DNA of 64,000 nt from Azorhizobium sp965227945 (GCA_965227945.1 CBDDGQ010000005.1:1364001-1428000), one strand, 5' to 3'. Numbered from the stretch's first letter, positions 38,163-47,797 are shown. Translations and numbers: made by a program. Notes: generated from the letters alone by a model not told the origin.

Positions 38163-39146
38163 ATGCCCATGCCCCTCCTGACTGTGCGCGTCGAGCGGTT
38201 CCCCATCGCCGGAACCTTCACCATTGCGCGAGGGTCGAAGACCGAAGCGGTGGTCGTGGTGGCCCATCTGCGGCATGGCGAAGCGCAGGGCCAAGGCGAA
38301 TGCGTGCCCTACGTGCGCTATGGTGAGACGGTGGACCAGACGCTGGCCACGCTGGAAATGCTGGCGGCCGACGTCGCCAATGGCCTCGATCGCGTGGCCC
38401 TGCAGACGCGCCTGCCGGCCGGGGCCGCGCGCAACGCATTGGACTGCGCGTTCTGGGACCTCGAAGCCAAGAGCAGCGGCATACCGGTGGCCGAACGCCT
38501 TGGCCTTCCGGCCCTGCGACCACTGACCACAGCGTTTACCTTAAGTCTCGATTCTCCCGCCGCCATGGCCGCCGCGGCCGCGGCTGCGAACCGCCCGCTT
38601 CTGAAGCTCAAGCTGGGTGCCGATGGCGACGAGGCGCGCCTGCTGGCCATCCGCGCCGCAGTGCCGCACGCCCGGCTCATCGTGGATGCCAACGAGGGCT
38701 GGACCGCGGAGACGCTCAGCCAGCGGATGGCCGCATGTGCCGCCGTCGGGGTGGAATTGATCGAACAGCCGCTGCCCGCCGACGATGATCATGCGCTGAG
38801 CCACATGCCCCGGCTCGTTCCGGTCTGCGCGGACGAGAGCGTGCACGATCGGGCGGGGCTGGCGGCCCTGCGGACGCGCTATGACGCCGTGAATATCAAG
38901 CTGGACAAGACGGGCGGCCTCACGGAAGCCCTGGCGCTCGCAGAGGAGGCGCGGGAACAGGGCTTTTCCATCATGGTGGGCTGCATGCTCGCCTCATCCT
39001 TGGCCATGGCGCCGGCCATGCTCGTCGCCCAACAGGCGGCGGTGGTGGATCTGGACGGGCCGTTGCTGCTGGCTCGGGATCGCGTGCCTGGCTTGCATTA
39101 CGACGGCGCCCTCGCCTTCCCGCCCGACCCGGCCTTGTGGGGCTGA
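38163..39146 (+). CDS. Dipeptide epimerase (L-Ala-D/L-Glu epimerase type)
   Basis: A 327-residue enolase-superfamily enzyme, probably epimerising L-Ala-D-Glu from recycled murein peptides. The catalytic lysine pair is in LLKLKLGADGD (KxK). Metal ligands appear in order as D of IVDANEGW, E of LIEQPLP and D of VCADESVHD, and the second catalytic lysine is in NIKLDKTGG. A cap domain with MPMPLLTVRVERFPI at the start is usual. Substrate specificity among dipeptide epimerases varies. Its last 49 bases overlap the convergent MFS gene. Confidence 0.87.
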   Translation: MPMPLLTVRVERFPIAGTFTIARGSKTEAVVVVAHLRHGEAQGQGECVPYVRYGETVDQTLATLEMLAADVANGLDRVALQTRLPAGAARNALDCAFWDLEAKSSGIPVAERLGLPALRPLTTAFTLSLDSPAAMAAAAAAANRPLLKLKLGADGDEARLLAIRAAVPHARLIVDANEGWTAETLSQRMAACAAVGVELIEQPLPADDDHALSHMPRLVPVCADESVHDRAGLAALRTRYDAVNIKLDKTGGLTEALALAEEAREQGFSIMVGCMLASSLAMAPAMLVAQQAAVVDLDGPLLLARDRVPGLHYDGALAFPPDPALWG

Positions 39147-40288
39147 AGCCAGCGCGACACCAAAGCGGCGGACAAGCCTGCCAGCCCCAGTCCGGCAGAG
39201 ACCAGGAAGGTGTCGGCGCCATAGGCGGCAAACAAGGTGCCGGAGACGGCGCTGGTGGCGGCCATGGCCAGGCTCACGGTCCATCCGGCCAGAGACTGCA
39301 CGGTGGCCGCGCGGTGCTCCGGCACAGCCCGGGCGACCAGTTCCACCAGCCCGAGATAGGTGGCGCCGAAGGTGGCGCCATGCAGCAATTGCAACGGCAC
39401 CAGCAAGGGCAGCGAAGGATCCTGCGTCAGCAGCAGAAACCGCACCACCGCCGCGGCCCCGCCGAGGGCCAGCAACGCCGCAGGGTCGAGGCGCCGCAGC
39501 ACCCGCGTGCCAAAGCGAAACAGCACGATCTCCGCAACCACCCCCGTGGCCCAGAGGGCGCCGATCGCGGTCAAGGACAGGCCCTGGGCGCGCCAGTTCA
39601 CCGAGCCGAAGGCATAGAGCGGCGCGTGGCTGGCCTGGATCAGGGCGGCGGCGAGGATGCCCACCACCAGGGCCGCCCTCGCCCGCGGCAGGCTGAGATG
39701 GGCGGCCCCCTCGCGGGCGGCGCGCGGCAATTCCGGCAGCGCAACGCACGTGACCAGGAATGCCGCGTGCCCCGCCAGCATCATGGCGATGACGATGCCT
39801 TCCCCCGTGCGGGCGATGATCGCGCCACCGGCCACGTTGGCGAGGATGAACGAGGCTGAGCCCCAGAGACGACTGCGGCCATAATCCACCCGTTTGGCGC
39901 GGGCCTGTCGGGTGGCGTAGGCGTCGAGCAACTGAAACGATGGATTCCACACCGTGGCGGACAGGCCCAGCACCAGCATGATCGCCAGAGGCGTCCGTGC
40001 AAACGCCAGCAGCGCGATCAATCCGACGGTCACGGCTGCCAGCGCCGTGAGCAAGGCTTTCGGGCGTCCCAACCGGTCGGACAGCCATCCGAGCACCGGC
40101 GTCGCCAGCAGGCGGGTCACCAGCGGGACCGCCAGCGCGGCGCCGATCTCCTGGGAGTCCAGGCCCCGCCCTTCCAGCCAGAGCGGAAAGAAAGGCATAT
40201 AGACACCGAGGGCAAAGAACAGCGCCCCGTATGCCGAACCGAGGGCAAGCCGCACCGGCCGGTCGGGCTGCCCCGTCATCGCTGCCAT
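39098..40288 (-). CDS. MFS transporter (phenylpropionate-permease-like)
   Basis: A 396-residue carrier with about 12 hydrophobic segments. It resembles the small HcaT/PPP family (MFS_1_like): an N-terminal LALGSAYGALFFALGVYMPFFPLWL, then LGWLSDRLGRPKALLTALAA with the A-loop GxLSDRxGR pattern, and later LHGATFGATYLGLVELVAR. The natural substrate is not indicated; in other bacteria such carriers take up aromatic acids or nucleosides. The gene ends inside the convergent epimerase gene (49-base overlap) and starts 51 bases after tpiA on the opposite side of its stop. Confidence 0.83.
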   Translation of the reverse strand: MAAMTGQPDRPVRLALGSAYGALFFALGVYMPFFPLWLEGRGLDSQEIGAALAVPLVTRLLATPVLGWLSDRLGRPKALLTALAAVTVGLIALLAFARTPLAIMLVLGLSATVWNPSFQLLDAYATRQARAKRVDYGRSRLWGSASFILANVAGGAIIARTGEGIVIAMMLAGHAAFLVTCVALPELPRAAREGAAHLSLPRARAALVVGILAAALIQASHAPLYAFGSVNWRAQGLSLTAIGALWATGVVAEIVLFRFGTRVLRRLDPAALLALGGAAAVVRFLLLTQDPSLPLLVPLQLLHGATFGATYLGLVELVARAVPEHRAATVQSLAGWTVSLAMAATSAVSGTLFAAYGADTFLVSAGLGLAGLSAALVSRWLQPHKAGSGGKARAPS

Positions 40289-40339
40289 CCCTCAGGTTTA
40301 TATTGCGCCGTCGACCCGGACGAACGCCGCCGCGCGGGC

Positions 40340-41098
40340 TTACAGATAGGCGCGGGCGATGGCGAGGAAATCGTCCGCCTTGAGGCTGGCGCCGCCCACC
40401 AGCGCGCCATCCACGTCGGGCGCGCCCAGCAGCGCCGCCACATTGTCCGGCTTGACCGAACCGCCATAGAGGATCCGCATGCGCTGGGCGGCGTCCCCGA
40501 AGCGCTGGGTCAGAACGCCGCGGATCACCCCGTGGACCTCGGCCACATCCTCCGGGGTCGGCACCAGGCCCGTGCCGATGGCCCAGACCGGCTCATAGGC
40601 CACCACCAGCGTCTCCGGCGTCGCGCCATCCGGCACCGAGCCCCGCACCTGGCGGGCCACCACCGCGTGGCAATGGCCGGCCTCCCGCTGGGCCTCCGTC
40701 TCGCCGACACACACCACCGCCAGCAAACCCGCGCGCCAGGCCGCTTCCGCCTTCTCCCACACCAGCTCGTCGCTCTCGTGGTGGTCCGCGCGGCGCTCGG
40801 AATGCCCGACGATCACCGCCGTGGCGCCGGAATCGGCCAGCATTTCGGCGGAGAGATCGCCGGTATAGGCGCCGCTCGCCTTGACATGGCAATCCTGGGC
40901 CCCGATCCGCAGCGCCGTCTCAGCCGCTTCGGCCGCGGCCAGCGCCAGGAGGGTGGCCGGCGGGCACAGCAGCAGGTCCACCCGTGCCGCGAGCCCGGCG
41001 TCATAGCCCTGCGCGATCTCCTTGATTTGAGCCCCAGACCCCCGCAGGCCGTTCATCTTCCAATTTCCGGCAACAAGGGGACGGCGGTCAGCGGGCAT
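40340..41098 (-). CDS. tpiA: Triosephosphate isomerase
   Basis: Glycolytic and gluconeogenic enzyme interconverting dihydroxyacetone phosphate and glyceraldehyde 3-phosphate; 252 aa. Motifs: PLVAGNWKMNGLRG (catalytic Lys in the NWKMN), VIVGHSERRADHHE (catalytic His), and VVAYEPVWAIGTGLVPTPED (catalytic Glu and flexible loop). The phosphate-binding ILYGGSVKPDN is present. The ATG at 41098 has GGAG five bases upstream; the open frame to 41179 is longer but unlike the family. It is divergent from ppiD, an arrangement typical of rhizobia. Confidence 0.97.
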   Translation of the reverse strand: MPADRRPLVAGNWKMNGLRGSGAQIKEIAQGYDAGLAARVDLLLCPPATLLALAAAEAAETALRIGAQDCHVKASGAYTGDLSAEMLADSGATAVIVGHSERRADHHESDELVWEKAEAAWRAGLLAVVCVGETEAQREAGHCHAVVARQVRGSVPDGATPETLVVAYEPVWAIGTGLVPTPEDVAEVHGVIRGVLTQRFGDAAQRMRILYGGSVKPDNVAALLGAPDVDGALVGGASLKADDFLAIARAYL

Positions 41099-41200
41099 CA
41101 GGATCTCCGGGGGCAGGTGATTCCCCTCGGTTAGCAGAGCGACGCGCCACCGGCAAACATCGCAGGCGTTGCAAGGCAAAAAAGGGCTGCGCCTGCGCCG

Positions 41201-41229
41201 TTGCGGCGGCGTGCCCCCCTCCCTATGAT
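41201..41229 (+). promoter_or_regulatory. Probable sigma-70 promoter of the ppiD-trp run
   Basis: TTGCGG (41201-41206) and TATGAT (41224-41229) are separated by exactly 17 bases. Transcription would begin near 41236, so translation must start at or after the ATG at 41282, not at 41201. Confidence 0.5.
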
Positions 41230-41281
41230 GCGCGCCTTCCGCTCCGGGCTGTGCCGGGCGATCCTCGAACCAGACCGAACG

Positions 41282-43180
41282 ATGGTACTCCAGAATCTCC
41301 GCAAGGGCGCATCCGGCCTAATCGCCAAGGTCTTCCTCCTCGTGCTGATGGTCAGCTTCGTCCTCTGGGGCATTTCCGGGGTGTTCCAAGGCTATGGAAT
41401 CAACACCGTGGCCACGGTCGGCGGCACCGACATCCCGGTCGATGCCTTCCGCCAGCAATATCTGGATCAGATCCAGCGGGTCGGCCGTCAGGCGGGCCGC
41501 GGCATCACGCCGGAGCAGGCGCGGGCCTTCGGGCTTGATCGCCAGGTGCTGAGCCAGATGGTCACCGAGGCGACCCTCGACGACGCCGCCCGCACCCTGG
41601 GTCTGGCCATGTCCGACGCGGAACTCCTGAACGGCCTGCGCGACAATCCCGCGCTCCGCCCGCCCGGCGCCACCGCGTTTGATCCGGCCTATTTCGCGCA
41701 GTTGCTGCGCGCCAACAATCTCACCGAGCAGCGGTTCCTGGCCGCCGAGCGCAAGCGTGTTCTGCGCCAGCAACTGGTGGAATCGCTGGGCGGCGGCATC
41801 GCCTTGCCGGCGACGCTGAAATCGGCCGTGCATCGCTTCGAAGGCGAGCAGCGGGCGGTGTCCTATCTGGACGTGACCTCGGCCGCCGTGACCGCCGGGC
41901 CGGCGGCCACCGAGGAGCAGCTCAAGGCCTATTATGACACCCACAAGGTGGCCTTCCGGGCTCCCGAATTCCGCAAGCTGACCATTCTGGCGCTGACGCC
42001 GGCCACGCTGGCCGCCTGGGTGCAGGTCCCCGACGCGGACGTCCGTGCCGCCTATGAGCGCAATGCGTCCCGATTCGGGACGCCGGAGCAGCGGGAAATC
42101 CAGCAGGTGGTCTTCCCCACCGAGGCGGACGCCGCCGCGGCCCTGGAGAAGCTCAAGGCCGGCACGCCCTTCGCCGACATCGCTGCCGCCCGTGGCCTGA
42201 CGGCCAAGGATACCGACCTCGGCCTCGTGACCAAGGCCGCCATCATCGATCCGAAGGTGGCCGATGCCACCTTCGCATTGCCCGCCGACGGCACCTCGGA
42301 GCCGGTGGCCGGTCGATTCGGCTATACGCTGGTGCATGTGGGCAAGATCGTCCCCGCCGCCCAGAAGCCGTTCGAAGAGGTCCAGGAAGGCCTGCGCCGC
42401 GACCTGTCCGTGGAGCGCGCCCGGCGCGAGCTGATGGACAAGCACGACGCCCTGGAAGACGAGCGCGGCTCCGGCGCCACGCTTGCGGAAGCGGCGGCGA
42501 AGCTGGGGCTGGCCACCGAAGTGATCGACGATGTGGATCGCTCCGGCCGCGATCCCTCGGGCGCGGAAGTCACCACTATCCCCGGCCGCGCGGACGTGCT
42601 GGCGGGGGCATTCGCCAGCCGTCCCGGCACCGACAACGAGCCGGTGCAGCTGCCGCAGAATGGTGGCTACGTCTGGTACGACGTCAACGAGATCACGCCC
42701 TCGCACGAGCGCGCCTTTGATGCGGTGCGCGAGCAGGTGGCGGCGCGCTGGACGGAAGACGAGATCGCCAAGGCGGTGGATGCCAAGGCCAAGGCACTGC
42801 TGGCCGAACTTCAGGCGGGCAAGCCCATCGCCGAAGTGGCCAGCGCCGCCGGTCTGGACCTCAAGACGGTGGGCGGCCTGAAGCGGGGCCGTGCCGAAGG
42901 CGACTTCACCGCCGACGCCGTCGCCAAGGTGTTTGCCTTGCCGGAAGGCGGGACGGGCCTTGCGGCAGGATCGGTGCCCGTGGAGCAGCTGGTGTTCCAG
43001 GTCACCAAGATCGACATCGCCACCGACACGCCCGCCGATGCACGCATCGATGCCCAGTTGCAGCAGCAGCTGGAGAGCGATGTGATGCAGCAGTATCTCA
43101 CCGCCGTGCAGGGCAAGATTGGCCTGAAGGTCAACGAGCGGGCGCTGCAGCAGGCGACCGGCGCCAGCGCGGTGAACTGA
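41282..43180 (+). CDS. ppiD: Peptidyl-prolyl cis-trans isomerase D-like periplasmic chaperone
   Basis: A 632-residue inner-membrane-anchored periplasmic folding factor. The N-terminus VLQNLRKGASGLIAKVFLLVLMVSF-type helix is the single anchor (residues about 14-36), followed by the SurA_N-like chaperone domain (DIPVDAFRQQYLDQIQRVGR). A parvulin domain lies around 255-365 (EIQQVVFPTEADAAAALEKL, DLGLVTKAAI, FGYTLVHVGKIVP). A second, degenerate segment follows. ATG 41282 is downstream of a good promoter. The trpE start is 12 bases after its stop, so they probably form one operon. Confidence 0.9.
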   Translation: MVLQNLRKGASGLIAKVFLLVLMVSFVLWGISGVFQGYGINTVATVGGTDIPVDAFRQQYLDQIQRVGRQAGRGITPEQARAFGLDRQVLSQMVTEATLDDAARTLGLAMSDAELLNGLRDNPALRPPGATAFDPAYFAQLLRANNLTEQRFLAAERKRVLRQQLVESLGGGIALPATLKSAVHRFEGEQRAVSYLDVTSAAVTAGPAATEEQLKAYYDTHKVAFRAPEFRKLTILALTPATLAAWVQVPDADVRAAYERNASRFGTPEQREIQQVVFPTEADAAAALEKLKAGTPFADIAAARGLTAKDTDLGLVTKAAIIDPKVADATFALPADGTSEPVAGRFGYTLVHVGKIVPAAQKPFEEVQEGLRRDLSVERARRELMDKHDALEDERGSGATLAEAAAKLGLATEVIDDVDRSGRDPSGAEVTTIPGRADVLAGAFASRPGTDNEPVQLPQNGGYVWYDVNEITPSHERAFDAVREQVAARWTEDEIAKAVDAKAKALLAELQAGKPIAEVASAAGLDLKTVGGLKRGRAEGDFTADAVAKVFALPEGGTGLAAGSVPVEQLVFQVTKIDIATDTPADARIDAQLQQQLESDVMQQYLTAVQGKIGLKVNERALQQATGASAVN

Positions 43181-43191
43181 GGGTGAGCGGC

Positions 43192-44703
43192 ATGAGTGCA
43201 CCGAGCCCCTTTGACAGCTTCGCCGCCCGTTATGCGCGCGGCGAAGCCCAGGTGGTGTCCACCACCTTGGTGGCCGATCTGGAAACCCCGGTCTCCGCCT
43301 TCCTGAAGATCGCCGGCGACACGCCCAATGCGTTTCTGCTGGAATCGGTGGAAGGGGGCGAAACCCGCGGCCGCTATTCCATGATCGGACTGGAGCCGGA
43401 TCTGATCTGGCGCAGCAACGGCGCTCAGGCGGAAATCAACCGCAGCGCGCTGACGGACAAGACCCGCTTCGAGCCCTGCCCCGAACCGCCGCTCCAGGCG
43501 CTGCGGGCCTTGCTGGCGGAATCGGCCATCGATCTGCCCGACGGCGCGCCGCCCATGGCGGCCGGCGTGTTCGGCTATCTGGGCTATGACATGGTGCGCC
43601 AGATGGAGCGCCTCGCTCCGGCGAAGCCCGACCCCATCGGCGTTCCAGAGGCGCTCCTGATCCGCCCCACCATCATGGTGGTGTTCGATGCGGTGAAAGA
43701 CGAGATCACTGCCGTCACACCAGTCCGCCCGCAGGCGGGGGTGAGCGCCACCGCCGCTTTCGAGGCTGCGCTGGCCCGTCTCGATCGGGTGACTTTGGCG
43801 CTAGAACAGCCCATCGCCCATCCCGCCCCGGACCCCTTCCACGCCACGGTGGAAGCCAGCTCGAACACCTCGCAGGATGCCTTCTGCGACATGGTGGAGC
43901 GGGCGAAGGACTATATCCGCGCCGGCGACATCTTCCAGGTGGTGCTGTCCCAGCGCTTCGACAGCCCGTTTGCCCTGCCCCCCTTTGCCCTCTACCGGGC
44001 GCTGCGGCGGATCAACCCGGCGCCGTTCCTGGTCTATCTGAATTTCGATGGCTTCTCCGTGGTCTGCTCCAGCCCGGAAATCCTGGTGCGTCTGCGCCGC
44101 AACAAGGTGACCATCCGGCCGATCGCCGGTACCCGCCGCCGCGGCGCCAGCCCCACCGAGGACGACGCACTGGCCGCCGAGCTGCTGGCCGATCCCAAAG
44201 AGCGCTCCGAGCATCTGATGCTGCTGGATCTGGGCCGCAACGATGCGGGCCGAGTGTCGCAGATCGGCAGCGTCAAGGTCACCGACAGCTTCTTCATCGA
44301 GCGCTACAGCCAGGTCATGCACATCGTCTCCAATGTGGAAGGCGATCTGGACCCGCGGTTCGATGCCCTCGACGTGCTGGCGGCCGGCTTCCCGGCCGGC
44401 ACGGTTTCCGGCGCCCCCAAGGTGCGGGCCATGGAGATCATCGACGAGCTGGAGCGCGACAAGCGGGGCATCTATGCCGGCGCCATCGGCTATTTCGGCG
44501 CCAATGGCGAGATGGACACCTGCATCGTGCTGCGGACTGCGGTGGTCAAGGACGGGCGCATGTATGTGCAGGCGGGCGCCGGTCTGGTCTACGACAGCGT
44601 ACCCGAGAGCGAATACCAGGAGTGCGTGAACAAGGCCAAGGCGCTGTTCCGGGCCGGCGAAGAAGCGGTGCGCTTTGCCGCGCGAGCGGGACGCGGACAA
44701 TGA
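43192..44703 (+). CDS. trpE: Anthranilate synthase component I
   Basis: Chorismate-using subunit of anthranilate synthase, the first step of tryptophan synthesis; 503 aa. The tryptophan feedback element is visible as NAFLLESVEGGETRGRYS-type sequence near the start. The chorismate-binding domain shows FQVVLSQRFDSPFA, PIAGTRRRGASPTEDD, HLMLLDLGRNDAGRV and FPAGTVSGAPKVRAMEII. ATG 43192 is chosen (AGGG eight bases upstream); a GTG at 43183 is an alternative. The glutaminase trpG follows after 140 bases, longer than a usual coupled gap. Confidence 0.96.
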   Translation: MSAPSPFDSFAARYARGEAQVVSTTLVADLETPVSAFLKIAGDTPNAFLLESVEGGETRGRYSMIGLEPDLIWRSNGAQAEINRSALTDKTRFEPCPEPPLQALRALLAESAIDLPDGAPPMAAGVFGYLGYDMVRQMERLAPAKPDPIGVPEALLIRPTIMVVFDAVKDEITAVTPVRPQAGVSATAAFEAALARLDRVTLALEQPIAHPAPDPFHATVEASSNTSQDAFCDMVERAKDYIRAGDIFQVVLSQRFDSPFALPPFALYRALRRINPAPFLVYLNFDGFSVVCSSPEILVRLRRNKVTIRPIAGTRRRGASPTEDDALAAELLADPKERSEHLMLLDLGRNDAGRVSQIGSVKVTDSFFIERYSQVMHIVSNVEGDLDPRFDALDVLAAGFPAGTVSGAPKVRAMEIIDELERDKRGIYAGAIGYFGANGEMDTCIVLRTAVVKDGRMYVQAGAGLVYDSVPESEYQECVNKAKALFRAGEEAVRFAARAGRGQ

Positions 44704-44843
44704 GCCAGACCCGGCCAGGGACACCGGTTCGGCGATGGCGTCGCGCTTGACCAGCTGATCGCCGCCACGCTTTAACCTCGAGGGCGCTGCGTGTAACTGA
44801 CCGCGCGACGCCTGCCCGGATCCGCCGGGCGCCTGGAGCCCCG

Positions 44844-45446
44844 ATGACCGCCGTCACGCTGATCGATAATTACGACAGCTTCACCTACAACCTCTGGCAT
44901 TATCTCGGTGAGCTGGGCGCCACCGTGACCGTGCATCGCAACGATGCCCGTGACGTGGAGGGCATTCTCGGTGATCGCCCGGACGCCATCGTCATCTCCC
45001 CCGGCCCCTGCAGCCCCACCGAAGCCGGCATCTGCTGCGACCTCATCGCCGCGGCCAGCGCCTCCGTGCCGGTTCTGGGCGTGTGCCTGGGGCATCAGGC
45101 CATCGGGCAGGTCTTCGGCGGCGACGTGATCCGCGCGCCGGCGCCCATGCATGGCAAGCTGTCGGAAATCCACCACGAGGGCCGCTCGGTGTTCCGCGGG
45201 CTCAACCAGTCCTTCCTGGCCACCCGCTATCATTCGCTGATCGTGGCGCGGGACACGCTGCCGGAGGCATTGGAAGTCACGGCCCACACCGACGACGGCC
45301 TCATCATGGGCCTCGCCCATCGCACCCACCCGGTGCATGGCGTGCAATTCCATCCCGAGAGCATTGCCTCGGAGCACGGCCACGCGCTGCTGCGCAATTT
45401 CCTCGACATCGCCGCCGCCTTCAACGGCGCCCGCAGCAAGGATTGA
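44844..45446 (+). CDS. trpG: Anthranilate synthase component II (glutaminase)
   Basis: A 200-residue class I amidotransferase supplying ammonia to TrpE. It begins TLIDNYDSFTYNLWHYLGEL. The nucleophile cysteine is in VLGVCLGHQAIGQ, and the His-Glu pair is in GVQFHPESIASEHGH. GGAG lies seven bases before the ATG. It could also serve as PabA for p-aminobenzoate in this organism if no separate copy exists, which is common. trpD starts five bases after its stop. Confidence 0.96.
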   Translation: MTAVTLIDNYDSFTYNLWHYLGELGATVTVHRNDARDVEGILGDRPDAIVISPGPCSPTEAGICCDLIAAASASVPVLGVCLGHQAIGQVFGGDVIRAPAPMHGKLSEIHHEGRSVFRGLNQSFLATRYHSLIVARDTLPEALEVTAHTDDGLIMGLAHRTHPVHGVQFHPESIASEHGHALLRNFLDIAAAFNGARSKD

Positions 45447-45451
45447 GCACC

Positions 45452-46486
45452 ATGGAGCGGTTTCGACCCCTGCTGAGCAAGGTGGCGACGGGCGCCGCCC
45501 TGTCGCGCGACGAATCGGCCTATGCCTTCGACAAGATGATGTCCGGCGAGACCACGCCCTCGCAGATGGGCGCCCTGCTCATGGGTCTGCGGGTCCGCGG
45601 CGAGACGGTGGACGAGATCGTCGGCGCCGTCTCGGTGATGCGCGCCAAGATGCTCACGGTCGAGGCCCCGGACGAGGCGGTCGACGTGGTGGGCACCGGC
45701 GGCGATGCGTCGGGCTCCTACAATATCTCCACCTGCGCCTCCTTCATCGTGGCCGGCGCCGGGGTGCCGGTGGCCAAGCACGGCAACCGGGCGCTGTCCT
45801 CCAGGTCCGGTGCCGCCGACGTGCTGGCCGCCCTGGGCGTTCGGCTCGATCTGACGCCGGACGCTATTTCCCGTTGCATCGCGCAGGCGGGCATCGGCTT
45901 CATGTTCGCCCCCGCGCATCACCCGGCGATGAAGCATGTGGGACCCACCCGCGTGGAGCTGGGCACTCGCACCATCTTCAATCTGCTGGGGCCGTTGTCC
46001 AATCCGGCGGGCGTGCGGCGCCAGATGGTGGGGGTGTTCGCCAAGGGCTGGATCACCCCCTTGGCCGAAGTGCTCAAGGCGCTGGGCTCGCATCGGGCCT
46101 GGGTGGTGCACGGCTCCGACGGGCTGGATGAACTGACCATCTCCGGGACCACCGACGTGGCAAGCCTGGAGGACGGCCATGTGCATACCTTCGAGATTGC
46201 GCCGGAGGACGTGGGCCTGACCCGCGCACCCGCCGAAGCGCTGCGCGGCGGCGACGCCGAGCACAATGCCGCGGCCCTGCGCGCCGTGCTGGACGGGGAG
46301 CCCGGTGCCTATCGCGACGTGGCACTACTCAATGCTGCCGCCGCGCTTCTGGTGGCCGGCCGCGCCAAGGATCTGTTGGAAGGCGTGGAGATGGCGCGCA
46401 CCAGCGTCGACACCGGTTCGGCACGGGCGCGCCTCCAGCAACTGGCGCGCGTCTCCCAATCCCTCGCCCCCCAGGTGGACGCATGA
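45452..46486 (+). CDS. trpD: Anthranilate phosphoribosyltransferase
   Basis: Transfers phosphoribose from PRPP to anthranilate; 344 aa. Motifs: the PRPP-binding DVVGTGGDASGSYNIST, AKHGNRALSSRSGAADVLAA (anthranilate contacts), and LGPLSNPAGVRRQMVGVF. The frame is open upstream through trpG, but ATG 45452 fits the family start ERFRPLLSKVATGAALS. Its last four bases overlap the start of trpC (ATGA), implying translational coupling. Confidence 0.97.
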   Translation: MERFRPLLSKVATGAALSRDESAYAFDKMMSGETTPSQMGALLMGLRVRGETVDEIVGAVSVMRAKMLTVEAPDEAVDVVGTGGDASGSYNISTCASFIVAGAGVPVAKHGNRALSSRSGAADVLAALGVRLDLTPDAISRCIAQAGIGFMFAPAHHPAMKHVGPTRVELGTRTIFNLLGPLSNPAGVRRQMVGVFAKGWITPLAEVLKALGSHRAWVVHGSDGLDELTISGTTDVASLEDGHVHTFEIAPEDVGLTRAPAEALRGGDAEHNAAALRAVLDGEPGAYRDVALLNAAAALLVAGRAKDLLEGVEMARTSVDTGSARARLQQLARVSQSLAPQVDA

Positions 46487-47274
46487 GCGACATTCTCACC
46501 CGCATCGAACTCTACAAGCGTGCGGAGATCGATGCCGCCAAGGCTGCGTGCCCCCCGGCCGAGGTCGAGGCCGCGGCGCGCGCGGCCCCGCCGGTGCGCC
46601 CGTTTGCCGGAGCACTGCGCGCCAAGATCGCCGCGGGACAGACGGCGCTGATCGCCGAAATCAAGAAGGCCAGTCCCTCCAAGGGCTTGATCCGCCCGGA
46701 TTTTGATCCGCCCGCGCTGGCCCGCGCCTATGAGGCGGGCGGCGCCGCCTGTCTCTCGGTCCTCACCGACACGCCCTCTTTCCAGGGCGCACCGGAGTTC
46801 CTGGTCGCGGCGCGCGCGGAGGTGTCGCTGCCGGTGCTGCGCAAGGATTTCATGTACGACACCTATCAGGTGGCGGAAGCCCGCGCCTGGGGCGCCGATT
46901 GCATCCTGATCATCATGGCCGGGGTGGAGGACGCGCTGGCGCTGGATCTCCTGGAGGCCGCCCGTTCCTATGGCATGGACGCCATCGTGGAAGTTCACGA
47001 CGAACCCGAACTGGATCGGGCCCTGGCCCTGCCCGCGCCCCTGATCGGCATCAACAACCGCAACCTGAGGACCTTCGAGACTACGCTGGCCACCAGCGGG
47101 CGCCTCGCGCCCAAGGTGCCAAAGGACCGGATCGCCATCGGCGAGAGCGGCATCTTCACGGCCTCCGACGTGGCGCAATTGGCCAAGGTCGGCATCGCCA
47201 GCATCCTCGTTGGCGAGAGCCTGATGCGCCAGGACGACGTCGCCGCTGCCACCCGCACCCTGTTGGCGCGCTGA
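46483..47274 (+). CDS. trpC: Indole-3-glycerol-phosphate synthase
   Basis: TIM-barrel enzyme closing the indole ring from CdRP; 263 aa, monofunctional (not fused to TrpF). Motifs: LIAEIKKASPSKGLIRPDFD (catalytic Lys and phosphate site), LPVLRKDFMYDTYQVAEARA, INNRNLRTFETTLATS, and ESGIFTASDVAQL. It starts on the ATGA overlap with trpD. The next gene in rhizobia is usually moaC; here a small secreted-protein gene lies between. Confidence 0.97.
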   Translation: MSDILTRIELYKRAEIDAAKAACPPAEVEAAARAAPPVRPFAGALRAKIAAGQTALIAEIKKASPSKGLIRPDFDPPALARAYEAGGAACLSVLTDTPSFQGAPEFLVAARAEVSLPVLRKDFMYDTYQVAEARAWGADCILIIMAGVEDALALDLLEAARSYGMDAIVEVHDEPELDRALALPAPLIGINNRNLRTFETTLATSGRLAPKVPKDRIAIGESGIFTASDVAQLAKVGIASILVGESLMRQDDVAAATRTLLAR

Positions 47275-47347
47275 CGTTCCCCACTGGCGGCGGCTGCGCC
47301 ATACTGGGCACAGCCCGCCGCAGATGCGGGCATCAGGGAGACAGCGC

Positions 47348-47797
47348 ATGACCCCGTTCTCGGACCGTTTCCATCGTCCCGCGCCGGCGCTCGCCGGCGC
47401 CGCTCTGCTCGCCTTGGTGAGCACCGCGCCGGCTCTGGCGGCGGATGTCACCGGCCTGTGGGCGACACCGACCCGCGACGGCCAGGTGGAAATCACCAAA
47501 TGCGGGTCCTCGGTCTGCGGCCGCCTGGTCTCATCGGCTGGCATCAAGGCCGACCCCGGCCTGAAGGACGCCAACAACTCCGACCCGGCCCAACGCGGTC
47601 GCCTGCTGAAGGGCCTGCTGATCCTGAAGGGGCTGACCGGCGGCCCGACCGACTGGAGCGGCGGCGAGATCTATAATGCCGAGGACGGCAAGACCTATTC
47701 CGCCTCGCTTTCCATGAGCGGCGACAACATCTTGAACGTGCGCGGCTGCATCGTGGTGCCCTTGTGCAAGACCCAGACTTGGACCAGGGTCCGCTGA
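47348..47797 (+). CDS. DUF2147 family secreted protein
   Basis: A 149-residue periplasmic protein with a Sec signal (PALAGAALLALVSTAPALAA) and a DUF2147 domain, a small lipocalin-like fold found in many proteobacteria with no firm function. Core features: DVTGLWATPTRDGQVEITKC, GRLLKGLLILKGLTGG, and WSGGEIYNAEDGKTYSASLS with LNVRGCIVVPLCKTQTWTR. GGGAG lies seven bases before the ATG. Its stop overlaps the moaC start by one base (TGATG), so it is part of the trp-moa transcript. Confidence 0.86.
   Translation: MTPFSDRFHRPAPALAGAALLALVSTAPALAADVTGLWATPTRDGQVEITKCGSSVCGRLVSSAGIKADPGLKDANNSDPAQRGRLLKGLLILKGLTGGPTDWSGGEIYNAEDGKTYSASLSMSGDNILNVRGCIVVPLCKTQTWTRVR

Noticed and set aside
45083..45451. 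Upstream extension of trpD through trpG
   Set aside because: It lies in another frame of trpG; TrpD is full length from 45452.
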